Below, one piece after another: positions 53,147 to 61,914 of a stretch of DNA of 64,000 nt. Source of the stretch: Phycicoccus sp. Soil802. GTDB taxonomy: Bacteria > Actinomycetota > Actinomycetes > Actinomycetales > Dermatophilaceae. The DNA lies in the NCBI RefSeq assembly GCF_001429605.1, contig NZ_LMSS01000006.1, forward strand, positions 98,903-162,902. Direction: 5' to 3'. Positions within the stretch are counted from its first letter, which is position 1. Each line of letters starts with the position of its first letter. A program made the position numbers and the translations under genes. The notes beneath the pieces are model-generated. The model was not told where the DNA came from. It saw only the letters and a list, made by a program, of their open reading frames with translations, and searched no databases.

Positions 53147-56100
53147 CTAGGCGGAGCCGTAGAAGTTGAGCTCCATCACGGTCCGCGCATGGCGGGCTGC
53201 GCGCCGGTAGTTCTCCGCGAGGTCTGCCCCGCTCCCGGGCTCTCCCCCGAGGATCCGACTCACCCCGTCGGCCACCCGCAGGTCCGACGGCACACTGTCC
53301 ACCGGCCGGCCCCGGTACAGCACCGAGGCGTTGCGCAGGCGCGACGCGAACGACCACGCGTCGCGCAGCGCCGAAGCCTGGTCGGCCTCGATCAGCCCGG
53401 CCTCCTCCGCAGCGTCCAGCGCCGGAAGGGTGCTCGTGGTCCGGAGGGCCGGGACCGCGTGGGCGTGTCGCATCTGGATGAGCTGCACGGTCCACTCGAC
53501 GTCGGACAGCCCACCGCGCCCGAGCTTGAAGTGGCTCTTGGGGTCGGCGCCCCGGGGCAGCCGCTCCGCCTCCATGCGTGCCTTGAGGGTCCTGATCTCC
53601 CTGACCTGCGGCCCGGTGAGCCCCTCGCGGGGCCAGCGCAGCGGGTCGATCAGCTCGACGAAGCGCTCTCCCAGCTCGAGGTCACCGGCCAGCGGGGTGG
53701 CGCGCAGCAGCGCCTGCGACTCCCAGGTGAGCGACCAGCGACCGTAGTAGGCGCGATAGCTGGGCAGGCTGCGGACGAGGGGTCCGTTCTTCCCCTCGGG
53801 TCGCAGGTCGGCGTCCAGACCCAGCTGCGGGTCGGGACCGGCCGAGGAGAGGAGGCGACGCAGCTCCTGCACGGTCTCGAGGGCCTGCTCCTGCGCGGCT
53901 GCGTCGTTCGCGCCCTCGTGGGGGTCGTGCACGAACAGGACGTCCGCATCGGAGCCGTAGGCCATCTCGCCGCCCCCGAGCCGGCCCATGCCGACCACGA
54001 GGATGTCGGTGACGAGCGGGCCGTGCTTGGACTCGACGGTCTGGATCGCGACCTGCAGGGCGGTCTCGACGAGGGCGGCCGTCAGGTCGGTGAGGGCAGT
54101 CCCGACACCGTCCAGGTCGAGGCTGCCGGACAGGTCGGCCACCGCGATGCGGAAGAGCTCCTGCCGCCGGATGCTGCGCGCGGCCCGCACCGCCTTGTCG
54201 GGGTCGGACTGCCGCCCGGCCGCGGCCCGCATCCGGCGGATGAGGTCCTCGCGGGAGATCGGGGTGAGGCCGCCGGCGTCGCCGAGGATGGCAACCGACT
54301 CCGGTGCGCCGACGAGGAGGTCCGCGGCATACCGGCTGCGCGCGAGGGTGTGGGCGAGCCGCTCCGCGGCCGACCCTTCGTCGCGCAGCAGGCGCAGGTA
54401 CCAGTGCGTCGAGCCGAGCTCCTCGCTCACCTTGCGGAACGCCAGCAGTCCCCCGTCGGGGTCGGCCTCGTCGGCGAACCAGCCCAGCATCACCGGGAGC
54501 AGGGTGCGCTGGATCGCCGCGCGGCGGCTCACCCCCGCGGTCAGCACCTCGAGGTGGCGCATGGCGCCCGCGGGATCGCGGAAGCCGAGGGCGGCGAGCC
54601 GCTCCCGGGCGGCCTCGGGAGCCAGCCGGGCGTCGCTCGAGCTGAGCCGGGCCACGGCGGCCAGGAGCGGTCGGTAGAAGAGTCGCTCGTGGATCCGCCT
54701 GACCTCGCGGGCCTGCTGCTGCCACTGCGCGACGACCGCCTTGGCGGCGTCGGAGCGGTGGCCGAGCGCCCGTCCGAGGCGGCGCAGGTCGCTGTCGGCG
54801 GTCGGCATGAGGTGGGTGCGCCGGAGGCGGAACAGCTGGATCCGGTGCTCCAGGGTCCGCAACAACCGGTACGAGGCGTCGAGGGTGGCCGCGTCCTCGC
54901 GCCCCACGTAGCCGCCGCGGGCGAGGGCGTCGAGCGCCTCCAACGTGGTGCCCGAGCGGAGCGAGTCGTCGGACCGACCGTGCACGAGCTGGAGGAGCTG
55001 GACGCTGAACTCGACGTCGCGCAGCCCACCGGGCCCCAGCTTGAGCTGACGGGCGGCCTCCCCCGACGGCACGTGCTGCTCGACGCGGCGGCGCATGGCC
55101 TGGACGTCCTCGACGAAGTTGTCGCGCGACGCCGCGCGCCAGACCAGCGGGTTGACGGCCGCGATGTAGGCCGCGCCGAGCTCGCGGTCACCGGCCACCG
55201 GGCGGGCCTTGAGCAGCGCCTGGAACTCCCAGGTCTTGGCCCAGCGCTCGTAGTAGGTGCGGTGGCTGTCGATGGTCCGCACCAGGGGGCCGTTCTTGCC
55301 CTCCGGGCGCAGGGCCGCGTCGACCGGCCACAGGGTGCCCTGACCCGTGCTGGTCGAGCAGGCCCGCATCAGGTGGGTCGCCAGGCCGGTCGCGGCGGCG
55401 ATGGCGCTGGCCTCGTCGACGCCCTCGCGGGGCTCGGCCACGAAGATGACGTCGACGTCGCTGACGTAGTTGAGCTCGCGGCCGCCGGTCTTGCCCATCC
55501 CGATCACGGCGAAGTCGCACAGTTCGGCCTGCTCCCCCACCTCGGTGCGGGCGATGACCAGCGCCGCCTCCAGCGCCGCCTCGGCGAGGTCGGCCAGCGC
55601 GGCGGCCGCCTCGGGCAGGGCCCGCTCGGGCTCCCCCGACGTCAGGTCGAGGGCCGCGATCGCGAGCAGCTGCCGTCGATAGCCGATCCGCAGCGCGTCG
55701 TATGCCGTGTGCGCACCGGGTGCGCTCACCGCGGCGACGAGCTCCTCGACGCGTTCGGTCGGCGTCAGTGGCCGGGCTTGGGCGACGCTGCTCCAGTGCT
55801 CGGGGTGGGCCACGAGGTGGTCGCCGAGGGCGGTCGAGGCGCCCAGCACCGCCAGGAGCCGGTCGCGCGCGGGTCCGCGGTGGCGCAGGGCCGCGACCAG
55901 ACCGGACACCTGGGCGCCGACGCCGGACTCGTCGTCGCGGCGACGGGGTGCGGAGGCACGCAGCGACTCCATCAGCCGGACCAGGCTGAGGAGCGCGAGG
56001 TCGGGGTCGGCGACGACGCCGAGGGCGTCGGGCAGGCCGTCGCTGAAGAGGTCGTCGAGCGGGTCGACCAGACCGGCGAGGGCAGGGTCCCCGAGCAGCT

Positions 56101-56176
56101 GGACGGCGCGCGGCGGGTCGGCGAACCCGAGGCGGGCCAAGGTGGCCGTCTGCGAGACAAGGCGGCCTGAGGTCAC
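53147..56176 (-). CDS. glnE: Glutamine synthetase adenylyltransferase/adenylyl-removing enzyme
   Basis: 1009 residues. Two nucleotidyltransferase halves: GGRELNYVSDVDVIFVAEP in the first (about 240) and GGGEMAYGSDADVLFVHDP in the second (about 745), each followed by RPEGKNGPLVR. Controls glutamine synthetase by adenylylation. Usually essential in mycobacteria. The adjacent glnA2 is probably not the main target, which is GlnA1. GTG start; normal length. Confidence 0.97.
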   Translation of the reverse strand: MTSGRLVSQTATLARLGFADPPRAVQLLGDPALAGLVDPLDDLFSDGLPDALGVVADPDLALLSLVRLMESLRASAPRRRDDESGVGAQVSGLVAALRHRGPARDRLLAVLGASTALGDHLVAHPEHWSSVAQARPLTPTERVEELVAAVSAPGAHTAYDALRIGYRRQLLAIAALDLTSGEPERALPEAAAALADLAEAALEAALVIARTEVGEQAELCDFAVIGMGKTGGRELNYVSDVDVIFVAEPREGVDEASAIAAATGLATHLMRACSTSTGQGTLWPVDAALRPEGKNGPLVRTIDSHRTYYERWAKTWEFQALLKARPVAGDRELGAAYIAAVNPLVWRAASRDNFVEDVQAMRRRVEQHVPSGEAARQLKLGPGGLRDVEFSVQLLQLVHGRSDDSLRSGTTLEALDALARGGYVGREDAATLDASYRLLRTLEHRIQLFRLRRTHLMPTADSDLRRLGRALGHRSDAAKAVVAQWQQQAREVRRIHERLFYRPLLAAVARLSSSDARLAPEAARERLAALGFRDPAGAMRHLEVLTAGVSRRAAIQRTLLPVMLGWFADEADPDGGLLAFRKVSEELGSTHWYLRLLRDEGSAAERLAHTLARSRYAADLLVGAPESVAILGDAGGLTPISREDLIRRMRAAAGRQSDPDKAVRAARSIRRQELFRIAVADLSGSLDLDGVGTALTDLTAALVETALQVAIQTVESKHGPLVTDILVVGMGRLGGGEMAYGSDADVLFVHDPHEGANDAAAQEQALETVQELRRLLSSAGPDPQLGLDADLRPEGKNGPLVRSLPSYRAYYGRWSLTWESQALLRATPLAGDLELGERFVELIDPLRWPREGLTGPQVREIRTLKARMEAERLPRGADPKSHFKLGRGGLSDVEWTVQLIQMRHAHAVPALRTTSTLPALDAAEEAGLIEADQASALRDAWSFASRLRNASVLYRGRPVDSVPSDLRVADGVSRILGGEPGSGADLAENYRRAARHARTVMELNFYGSA

Positions 56177-56251
56177 CGGGTCAGCCTAGTTGCTGGTCGG
56201 CATGGCATTCGGGCCGGTGGCACTCGGGCCGGTGGCTGCGGTGTCCGGGCG

Positions 56252-57589
56252 TCAGAGCCCGGGCAGGTAGCGCTCGAGCTCGAACCGGGTGATCTCGCCG
56301 CGGTAGTCGTCCCACTCGGCTCGCTTGTTGCGCAGGAAGAAGTCGAAGACGTGCTCGCCCAGGGTGTCGGCGACGAGCTCGCTCTTCTCCATGACGCGGA
56401 TGGCCTCGTAGAGCGACGTGGGCAGCGGTTCGATGCCCATCGCCTGGCGCTCGGAGGAGGTCAGGCCCCAGACGTCGTCCTCGGTCTCGGCGGGCAGGTC
56501 GTAGTCCTCCTCGATGCCCTTGAGCCCGGCCGACAGCATCAGCGCGAAGGCGAGGTAGGGGTTGCAGGCCGCGTCGAGGGTGCGGACCTCCACCCGGCTG
56601 CTCTGGCCCTTGGCCGGCTTGTACATCGGGACCCGCACCATCGCCGATCGGTTGTTGTGGCCCCAGGTCAGGTGGGCCGGTGCCTCACCGCCACCCCAGA
56701 GCCGCTTGTAGGAGTTGACCCACTGGTTGGTCACGGCGGTGATCTCCGCCCCGTGCCGCAGGAGACCGGCGATGAACTGCCGACCGACCTTGCTCAGCTG
56801 GTAGGGCGCGCCCGCCTCGTAGAAGGCGTTGCTGTCGCCGTCGAACAGCGACATGTGGGTGTGCATGCCGGAGCCGGGGTGCTCCGCGAACGGCTTGGGC
56901 ATGAAGGAGGCGAAGATGCCCTGCTCGAGGGCCACCTCCTTGATGACGGTGCGGAAGGTCATGATGTTGTCGGCCGTGGACAGCGCGTCGGCGTAGCGCA
57001 GGTCGATCTCGTTCTGGCCGGGGCCGCCCTCGTGGTGGCTGAACTCGACGGAGATCCCCATCGACTCGAGCATGGTGATCGCCGCGCGCCGGAAGTCGTG
57101 GCCGGTGCCGTGCGGGACGTGGTCGAAGTAGCCCGCCTGGTCGACCGGCTCGGGGTTGTCGCCCGGCTTGAACCCGGCCTTGAGCAGGTAGAACTCGATC
57201 TCGGGGTGGGTGTAGAAGGTGAAGCCCAGGTCGCTGGCCCGGCTCAGCGCCCGCTGCAGCACGTGCCGCGGGTCGGCGTGGCTCGGTGAACCGTCGGGCA
57301 GGGTGATGTCGCAGAACATCCGCGCGGTCCCCGGGTTCTCACCGCGCCACGGGAGCACCTGGAACGTCGCCGGGTCGGGCTTGGCCAGCATGTCCGCCTC
57401 GTAGACGCGGGCGAAGCCCTCGATGGCCGAGCCGTCGAAGCCGATGCCCTCGGCGAAGGCCCCCTCGAGCTCGGCGGGGGCGACGGCGACGGACTTGAGG
57501 GTCCCGAGCACATCGGTGAACCACAACCGCACGAAGCGGATGTCGCGCTCCTCGATGGTGCGAAGGACGAACTCCTGCTGACGATCCAT
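56252..57589 (-). CDS. glnA2: Glutamine synthetase, type I, GlnA2-like
   Basis: 445 residues. Motifs FDGSAIEGFARVYEADM, HPEIEFYLL, FMPKPFAEHPGSGMHTHMSL, NRSAMVRVP and EVRTLDAACNPYLAFA. Shorter than GlnA1 (about 478) and lacking its adenylylation segment: EDYDLPAET stands in the place of NLYDLPPE. Thus the GSI-alpha/GlnA2 class next to glnE, as in mycobacteria. No ribosome site before ATG 57589. A GlnR-type box lies 24 bases upstream. Confidence 0.92.
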   Translation of the reverse strand: MDRQQEFVLRTIEERDIRFVRLWFTDVLGTLKSVAVAPAELEGAFAEGIGFDGSAIEGFARVYEADMLAKPDPATFQVLPWRGENPGTARMFCDITLPDGSPSHADPRHVLQRALSRASDLGFTFYTHPEIEFYLLKAGFKPGDNPEPVDQAGYFDHVPHGTGHDFRRAAITMLESMGISVEFSHHEGGPGQNEIDLRYADALSTADNIMTFRTVIKEVALEQGIFASFMPKPFAEHPGSGMHTHMSLFDGDSNAFYEAGAPYQLSKVGRQFIAGLLRHGAEITAVTNQWVNSYKRLWGGGEAPAHLTWGHNNRSAMVRVPMYKPAKGQSSRVEVRTLDAACNPYLAFALMLSAGLKGIEEDYDLPAETEDDVWGLTSSERQAMGIEPLPTSLYEAIRVMEKSELVADTLGEHVFDFFLRNKRAEWDDYRGEITRFELERYLPGL

Positions 57590-57612
57590 GTGTCGGATCT
57601 TGCCCTAGTTGT

Positions 57613-57628
57613 GTTTCCCCGGCGTTAC
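57613..57628 (-). promoter_or_regulatory. GlnR-type operator upstream of glnA2
   Basis: Minus strand GTAAC-GCCGGG-GAAAC, an exact match to the actinobacterial GlnR box gTnAC-n6-GaAAC, 24-39 bases before the glnA2 ATG. Indicates nitrogen control. The rest of 57629-57873 has no gene and one GTATGCCG octamer (57659-57666). Confidence 0.75.
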
Positions 57629-57873
57629 GTGCCACGCGGGTTGGCTGCGTCGATGACGGTATGCCGCGGGCCTCGGTTCTGCCGGCACCCGCGCTGACAG
57701 CGACGTGAGCGGGCGAGACGACGCCCAGGCGGGAGAAGGCCCATCGAGGACGAACCGTTCATCCGCGACTCGACGCAGTCCGCTGCGGCCCACCCGGAGC
57801 CCTGCTACCGTCCGAGCATCGCCCCGGACTCCGGCGGGTCCTGCACCGACCCCGCCCGTGAAAGGTCCCCCCG

Positions 57874-58143
57874 ATGACCGCACCTGTCGACACCGCGCCG
57901 ACGGTCCCGCTCGACCTCACCACCGTCGCCTTCACCGTGCCCCCGCTGCTCGACCTCGACCTCATGGCTGCCATCGCCGAGGACGCCGGACGCGCCGCCG
58001 CCTCCGGGTCCGAGGCATCCCCGTTCGACGCGTCACCCGCCATGCGCACCGTGTGCATAACCCCCGACGGTGGGCGCATGGTCACCGCCGCCCGCCTCTA
58101 CCGGGCCGCATACCGCGGCGCCCTCGACCCTGGAATGGACTGA
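57874..58143 (+). CDS. Small protein of unknown function
   Basis: 89 residues, ATG with AAAGG nine bases upstream. Acidic and Pro/Thr-rich start, then a helical SPAMRTVCITPDGGRMVTAARLYRAAYRGAL part. No family recognised. Plus strand, divergent from glnA2. Codon use is normal for the chromosome. It may be the last backbone gene before the repeat-rich segment. Confidence 0.5.
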   Translation: MTAPVDTAPTVPLDLTTVAFTVPPLLDLDLMAAIAEDAGRAAASGSEASPFDASPAMRTVCITPDGGRMVTAARLYRAAYRGALDPGMD

Positions 58144-58455
58144 CCCCGCCATGACCTCGACCATGACCTCGACCTCGACCGCCTCACGCCTCCGAGGCCA
58201 GGCAAGGGCGGCGGCGAGGCCCGGTCGAGACGGCTCCCTCAGGACGGCCTGCGCCTCGGTGATCGATTGCTGCGCCTGACGCGCCAGCACTGACCCTCGC
58301 CAAGCAGGTGGCTGGACTGGTTCTCGCGCTTCGACTACGTCAGGACGAGCGCTTGTCAGCGCATGCGATCGTCCCCTGCGCGGGATGAGCGGACGCTATG
58401 CCGCCACGCGAACTGCGGCGAATCGGAGCGTCCTCTCTTGAGAAGCGTCCTCCCT
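58144..58455. other. Gene-free stretch at the left end of the repeat-rich segment
   Basis: A 42-residue plus-strand reading (58151-58279) and a minus-strand reading around 58290 exist but neither has a convincing start, ribosome site or family. The first copy of the hairpin repeat (58381-58395) lies here. Base composition becomes visibly less GC-extreme from this point on. Confidence 0.5.
58381..58395 (+). repeat. Interspersed repeat, copy A (half)
   Basis: CGGGATGAGCGGACG: right half of the repeat that marks every gene junction up to the window edge. About 60 bases past the cupin stop. Confidence 0.7.
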
Positions 58456-58926
58456 TTAGAACGGTGGGGGGCCGACGATCTGGATGCCTCCGTTCTCCTG
58501 AGCGCTCTGCGCGATGCGGGCCATGTCCACGATGCACGCCGATCCTTCGAAGGGCTCGCTGGCGCCGCGGTAGAAGGGTTCGCACTCGCATGTTGGCTGG
58601 ATGCCGAGCACCTTGGCCGTTGCGCTCTTGACGATGAAGGCGTGGGGTACGCCCGCGGGCACCATGACGAAGTCGCCGGCGCCGAGCTGATGTTCGTCGT
58701 CGTCGATGCGGTACTGGATGTGCCCGTCGAGCACCCACATGGACTCCGAGATGGGGTGGGTGTGGATCGGGGTCCACTTGCCCTCGACCATGTCTACCTC
58801 GATCAGATGGATGTCCGCGTTGGCACTGCCGAGCTTCCAGGTCATGACGCCACCGCCGAAGAACCATCGCTTCTCGCCCTCGCCGGCCCGTCGGATCACC
58901 GGCACGAGCGTCGTCATTTCAGTCAT
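58456..58926 (-). CDS. Cupin-domain protein
   Basis: 156 residues. Single cupin barrel: IHTHPISESMWVLDGHIQYRI (metal His pair and Glu) and the second box GDFVMVPAGVPHAF. Metal-binding fold; substrate unknown (small-molecule isomerase, dioxygenase or sensor). Divergent from the TetR gene across 53 bases that hold two palindromes, so likely controlled by it. Confidence 0.8.
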   Translation of the reverse strand: MTEMTTLVPVIRRAGEGEKRWFFGGGVMTWKLGSANADIHLIEVDMVEGKWTPIHTHPISESMWVLDGHIQYRIDDDEHQLGAGDFVMVPAGVPHAFIVKSATAKVLGIQPTCECEPFYRGASEPFEGSACIVDMARIAQSAQENGGIQIVGPPPF

Positions 58927-58946
58927 CTGACACTCCGATCATTCAT

Positions 58947-58981
58947 GAGACTTGAGTCTCGTAACGAGATTGGCATATCAT
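58947..58981. promoter_or_regulatory. TetR/cupin intergenic operators and promoter
   Basis: Overlapping palindromes GAGACT-TG-AGTCTC (58947-58960) and TCTCGT-A-ACGAGA (58957-58969), likely TetR operators. Plus-strand promoter TTGAGT (58952-58957), 18-base spacer, TATCAT (58976-58981) overlaps them. Its start point falls near GTG 58989, so tetR may be leaderless. Confidence 0.65.
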
Positions 58982-59585
58982 GAACGCCGTGTCAACGGAC
59001 TACCTCGAGTCGGGTCGCACGCGGCAGAAGCAACGGACCCGCGACCAACTGATCGCTGCGGCGCGCGAGCTGATCACCGCGGGCGACACGCCCCGCGTCG
59101 AGGAGGTCGCCGAGGCTGCCGGGATCTCTCGCCCCACCGCATACCGCTACTTCGCGTCACAGGCCGAACTTCTCGCCGCGGCATTCCCGGAGACCGCAGC
59201 CGCGTCGGTCCTTCCCGACCCGCCGCCGGCAGCCCTGGACGAACGCGTGGCCGTCGTTGCCGGGTTCGTCATCGGCCGCGTGCAGGAGACTGAGCCGCAG
59301 CAGCGTGCGATGCTGCGCCTCTCGCTGGGCGAGGTGCCGCACGAGCTGCCGCTGCGCCAGGGCCGCGCCATTCCGTGGTTCGTGGAGGCGCTCGCGCCCA
59401 TCGCGGAGTCGATCGGCGAAGAAGGCGTCCACCGGCTTGCGTTGGCACTCCGCGCCGCATGTGGCATCGAGACCCGCGTCTGGCTGAGCGACGTCGCCGG
59501 ACTCGCGCCCGCAGAAGTCGGCACCCTCCAGCAATGGATGGTCGACGCCCTCGTGAAGCAGGCCCTCGAAACACCGCCGACATGA
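58980..59585 (+). CDS. TetR-family regulator
   Basis: 201 residues. Helix-turn-helix about 18-60: TRDQLIAAARELI, then EEVAEAAGISRPTAYRYFASQAEL. C-terminal ligand domain of helices. ATG 58980 overlaps the -10 of its own promoter, so GTG 58989 is a better start if the message is leaderless. Probably represses itself and the cupin gene. Confidence 0.88.
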   Translation: MNAVSTDYLESGRTRQKQRTRDQLIAAARELITAGDTPRVEEVAEAAGISRPTAYRYFASQAELLAAAFPETAAASVLPDPPPAALDERVAVVAGFVIGRVQETEPQQRAMLRLSLGEVPHELPLRQGRAIPWFVEALAPIAESIGEEGVHRLALALRAACGIETRVWLSDVAGLAPAEVGTLQQWMVDALVKQALETPPT

Positions 59586-59597
59586 CAGACCCGTGCA

Positions 59598-59641
59598 CTG
59601 ATCTCGGCACGTGCGGATCGCGGCAGATGAGGGCGTTGGGC
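59598..59641 (+). repeat. Interspersed repeat, copy B
   Basis: CTGATCTCGGCAC then GCGGATCGCGGCAGATGAGG, ending in GTTGGGC, which matches the integron core site GTTRRRY. Starts 13 bases past the tetR stop. Confidence 0.8.
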
Positions 59642-59767
59642 GACGGGCGGTTGTCCGAGGACGTTGAACGGGCACGTGGCGGGCGCCGTACAGGTCACAA
59701 GAAGTGTGCCGGCCGACGAAGGCCCCACCGTGGCAAGTACCTTCTCCTGGATGGGGAGGTGGAGAAC

Positions 59768-60289
59768 GTGACCGCTGCGAGCTGGTTTCCGGGGGATGAA
59801 GGCCGAACCCACGATGAGGCCCGATTTCTCGCGCGTCTGCGCGAACTGGCACCAGGCTGGGCGGTCGCCGGACTGGGTCCTGAGAGGACCTGGTGTCTCA
59901 CAGCGTTGGTCCCGCTTCTTGTGGTGGTGGATTGTCCGTTGCTGGCTGGCGAGGTCGGACTGACGTCACTCCATGTTGGCTACTGGCCGCCAACACCACA
60001 CGGACTTCGATTGCAGGGTGAGTGGGGCGACAACCACCTGTTGGACAACGGCGGCGACGACACCGACCTAGAGATTCAGGGCATCTCCGGAGAGCCCGAG
60101 TCTTTCGCCGACACCGCTGGAATCTGGCTGGCAACTCAGCTTCTCCGCCCGATGGAACGGATGGAGTGGGTACGCGGCGAGCGAGTCGTCGCAGCCAAAA
60201 TCAGGCTGATCGGCGGTCAAACCCTTGTCCGCCGAGGGTCGTGGCTTCGGACTCGACGTGAGCCCGACCGAACGACTCGCTTGAACTGA
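59768..60289 (+). CDS. Unknown protein, repeat-bounded
   Basis: 173 residues, GTG 59768 with GGGGAGG eight bases upstream. Alpha/beta content with aromatic and acidic stretches (LGPERTWCLTALVPLLVVVD, GDDTDLEIQGISGEPESF). Resembles uncharacterised immunity-type or cassette proteins in style only. Ends before repeat C. Confidence 0.62.
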   Translation: MTAASWFPGDEGRTHDEARFLARLRELAPGWAVAGLGPERTWCLTALVPLLVVVDCPLLAGEVGLTSLHVGYWPPTPHGLRLQGEWGDNHLLDNGGDDTDLEIQGISGEPESFADTAGIWLATQLLRPMERMEWVRGERVVAAKIRLIGGQTLVRRGSWLRTRREPDRTTRLN

Positions 60290-60315
60290 CGCCGACCAAC
60301 GGGAGCCGCGAGCAT

Positions 60316-60353
60316 CCGCTCATCCGCACGAGCGGACCGCGGCATAAGAGTGC
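60316..60353 (+). repeat. Interspersed repeat, copy C
   Basis: CCGCTCATCCGCACGAGCGG followed by ACCGCGGCATAAGAGTGC. Sits between the 3' ends of two convergent genes. Confidence 0.75.
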
Positions 60354-60879
60354 AATCAGGAGTCGAGCGCTGTCGCGCCTCCGTGGGTGAAGTAGTTCAG
60401 CTCGTTCTTTGCGGCTGCCTTGAGGTCTGGATCAAGCCGTCCCCATTCGCCGTTCCACTCGTCGTCGAGACCGATCCAGAGTCCGAGGTCGAACCCGGGG
60501 TAGGTCTCGCCCAGCCGGGCCAGGGTAGAGACGGCCCAGCGGGTGTCGTCGGTGTGTCGCCAAGTTGAGGTGACCCAATCGACTGCGATGTCCCGCAAGT
60601 TTGTTGAATCCGAAGGGATGATCACGCCAGCTTCGGAGACCGAGTCGCCGATGAGAGTGTCCAGCATTGCGGGATCGTGCGGGTCGTTGCCCGCGAGTAG
60701 TCGGACGGAGTCACCGTCCTCAACGTCAGCAGCCAGCCATCTGGCCGCAAGATCCGGTAGATCATCCGTGCGCACAAACCCGAGCCGGTAGAGGACGAAC
60801 GTCTCCCTTAGATCGGGCAGCACCCTTCCGTCAGATTGCACTCAGGCAGGATGACAGAAGCCGTCTCCGGATTGCACTC
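60348..60879. repeat. Inverted repeats flanking one cassette-like gene
   Basis: GAGTGCAATC at 60348-60357 and its inverse GATTGCACTC at 60834-60843 and again at 60870-60879 bracket the gene at 60356-60841. This suggests that the gene moved as a unit. Confidence 0.6.
60356..60841 (-). CDS. Unknown protein, repeat-bounded
   Basis: 161 residues, GTG start in the flanking inverted repeat; GTG 60823 is an alternative. Acidic, soluble, mostly helical (LARLGETYPGFDLGLWIGLDDEWNG). No family recognised with certainty. It could be an immunity or DUF-type protein. 3' end adjoins repeat C. Confidence 0.6.
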   Translation of the reverse strand: MQSDGRVLPDLRETFVLYRLGFVRTDDLPDLAARWLAADVEDGDSVRLLAGNDPHDPAMLDTLIGDSVSEAGVIIPSDSTNLRDIAVDWVTSTWRHTDDTRWAVSTLARLGETYPGFDLGLWIGLDDEWNGEWGRLDPDLKAAAKNELNYFTHGGATALDS

Positions 60880-60914
60880 AATTCGGCACAAGCGGATCGC
60901 GGCATGAGCGGACG
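60877..60914 (+). repeat. Interspersed repeat, copy D
   Basis: CTCAATTCGGCAC then AAGCGGATCGCGGCATGAGC, ending GGACG. Eleven bases past the stop of the DUF4177-like pseudogene. Confidence 0.8.
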
Positions 60915-60925
60915 CCTGGAACGGC

Positions 60926-61128
60926 CTACTTACGTCGTTTCAGCAGAATCTCGTAGACGCTCTGGTCCGGATCAGGCTCATCACCTAGCGGCGGCGTCGG
61001 TGGGGTAACCGCGAACGCCTCCCAGCCGTGCGTGCCCAACTCTCGCAGTGCTCCTTCGCGCCCGCTTTAATACTCAGCGGCATCCAGGCGTCGACTTGGA
61101 CGCTCGTATACTCCCGGCCCGCATCCAC
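60926..61128 (-). pseudogene. DUF4177-like gene with a one-base frameshift
   Basis: Minus strand. The first frame from GTG 61128 reads REYTSVQVDAWMPLSIKAGAKE. The second frame, after about base 61050, reads ALRELGTHGWEAFAVTPP and ends SVYEILLKRRK, stop at 60926-60928. The two parts join into a normal DUF4177 pattern (a tryptophan-containing GWE core and a YxLKR end) if one base is added after GAG near 61050. Total span is 203 bases, one short of 68 codons. A sequencing error is an alternative. Confidence 0.7.
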
Positions 61129-61154
61129 GCCCGCAGCGTAGCCGGGAACGCGCT

Positions 61155-61206
61155 GTCATCGGCATGATCGACCATCCGCTCCGCGGCAGATGAGCGGACG
61201 TTGCGC
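61155..61206 (+). repeat. Interspersed repeat, copy E
   Basis: GTCATCGGCATGATCGACC, CCGCTC and GCGGCAGATGAGCGGACGTT. CCGCTC pairs with GAGCGG. Just past the lipoprotein stop on the minus strand. Confidence 0.75.
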
Positions 61207-61266
61207 GGGACGTAGCGTTGGTGGCTGCAGGCGATAGAACATGCAGCACCAGGCCATTGTTGCCGC

Positions 61267-61743
61267 CTACTTCGACGCCGCTCTTGTTGCGAGCTCGAGA
61301 CATGCTGCCGGCGCCCTGCTCTGCACAACCTCGTCGGCGGAGGGAATCGAGCGGGTGGAGGTACCTGATGCCGTGGCGGACGCGATTAGGTCCTGGGCCA
61401 AGGCACTGACACTCGCGGCAAACTCCGGATGGTGGGGGTATGCCGTTGTGGCCGCGTCTGAACCGTCCCCGATGGCGTCCATGGCTAAGCCGTTTTCTCG
61501 CGCCCCAGCGAGAAAGCTCATGTGACCAACGATCTGCTCGCAAGCACCAGCCGTGGCCTCCGCATCGTTGAGCCTTGCCTCCATCTGTTGTGACAAGAGT
61601 TCGGCGCCGACGGCATCGGTCATCACGCCCGAAGGCAGGGAAGCAATGGATGAAGGCCCCTCCGGTGCAGCACTACTAGCTGAACACCCCCCGACGAACA
61701 ACGCCACTGCGACCGCCAAGCCCCGCGGCGCCAAACTCTTCAA
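61267..61743 (-). CDS. Putative lipoprotein
   Basis: 158 residues, TTG start with AGGGGG four bases upstream. Signal peptide MKSLAPRGLAVAVALFVGGC with lipobox VGGC (Cys 20), followed by a Ser/Ala-rich linker and a helical body (SQQMEARLNDAEATAGACEQIVGH). Attached outside the membrane. No family recognised. Confidence 0.68.
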   Translation of the reverse strand: MKSLAPRGLAVAVALFVGGCSASSAAPEGPSSIASLPSGVMTDAVGAELLSQQMEARLNDAEATAGACEQIVGHMSFLAGARENGLAMDAIGDGSDAATTAYPHHPEFAASVSALAQDLIASATASGTSTRSIPSADEVVQSRAPAACLELATRAASK

Positions 61744-61914
61744 TTGAGCCCCCTGCGTGGGTCAGTTGCCGTCTGTGCCCGCACAATCTAGCCGTACGTC
61801 CCCCGACAAGCTGGCGTTTCAGAGTCAGAGGATGGATTCCGCATCAGCAGGACCCGGATCGGGTCTGCCTGAGCTACGCGCAGTAGTTGACTGCGTGCGC
61901 CGAAAATTGCGTCT

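Noticed and set aside
50444..56170. 1908-residue plus-strand open frame opposite glnE, the MFS gene and hisD
   Set aside because: Shadow frame produced by high GC; low-complexity Arg/Gly/His content, no family, while the minus strand has well-defined genes across the whole interval.
58033..58290. Minus-strand frame with a plausible helical stretch near 58200-58290
   Set aside because: No ribosome site or family and it runs through the better-supported plus-strand small gene; could be a remnant but not supported.
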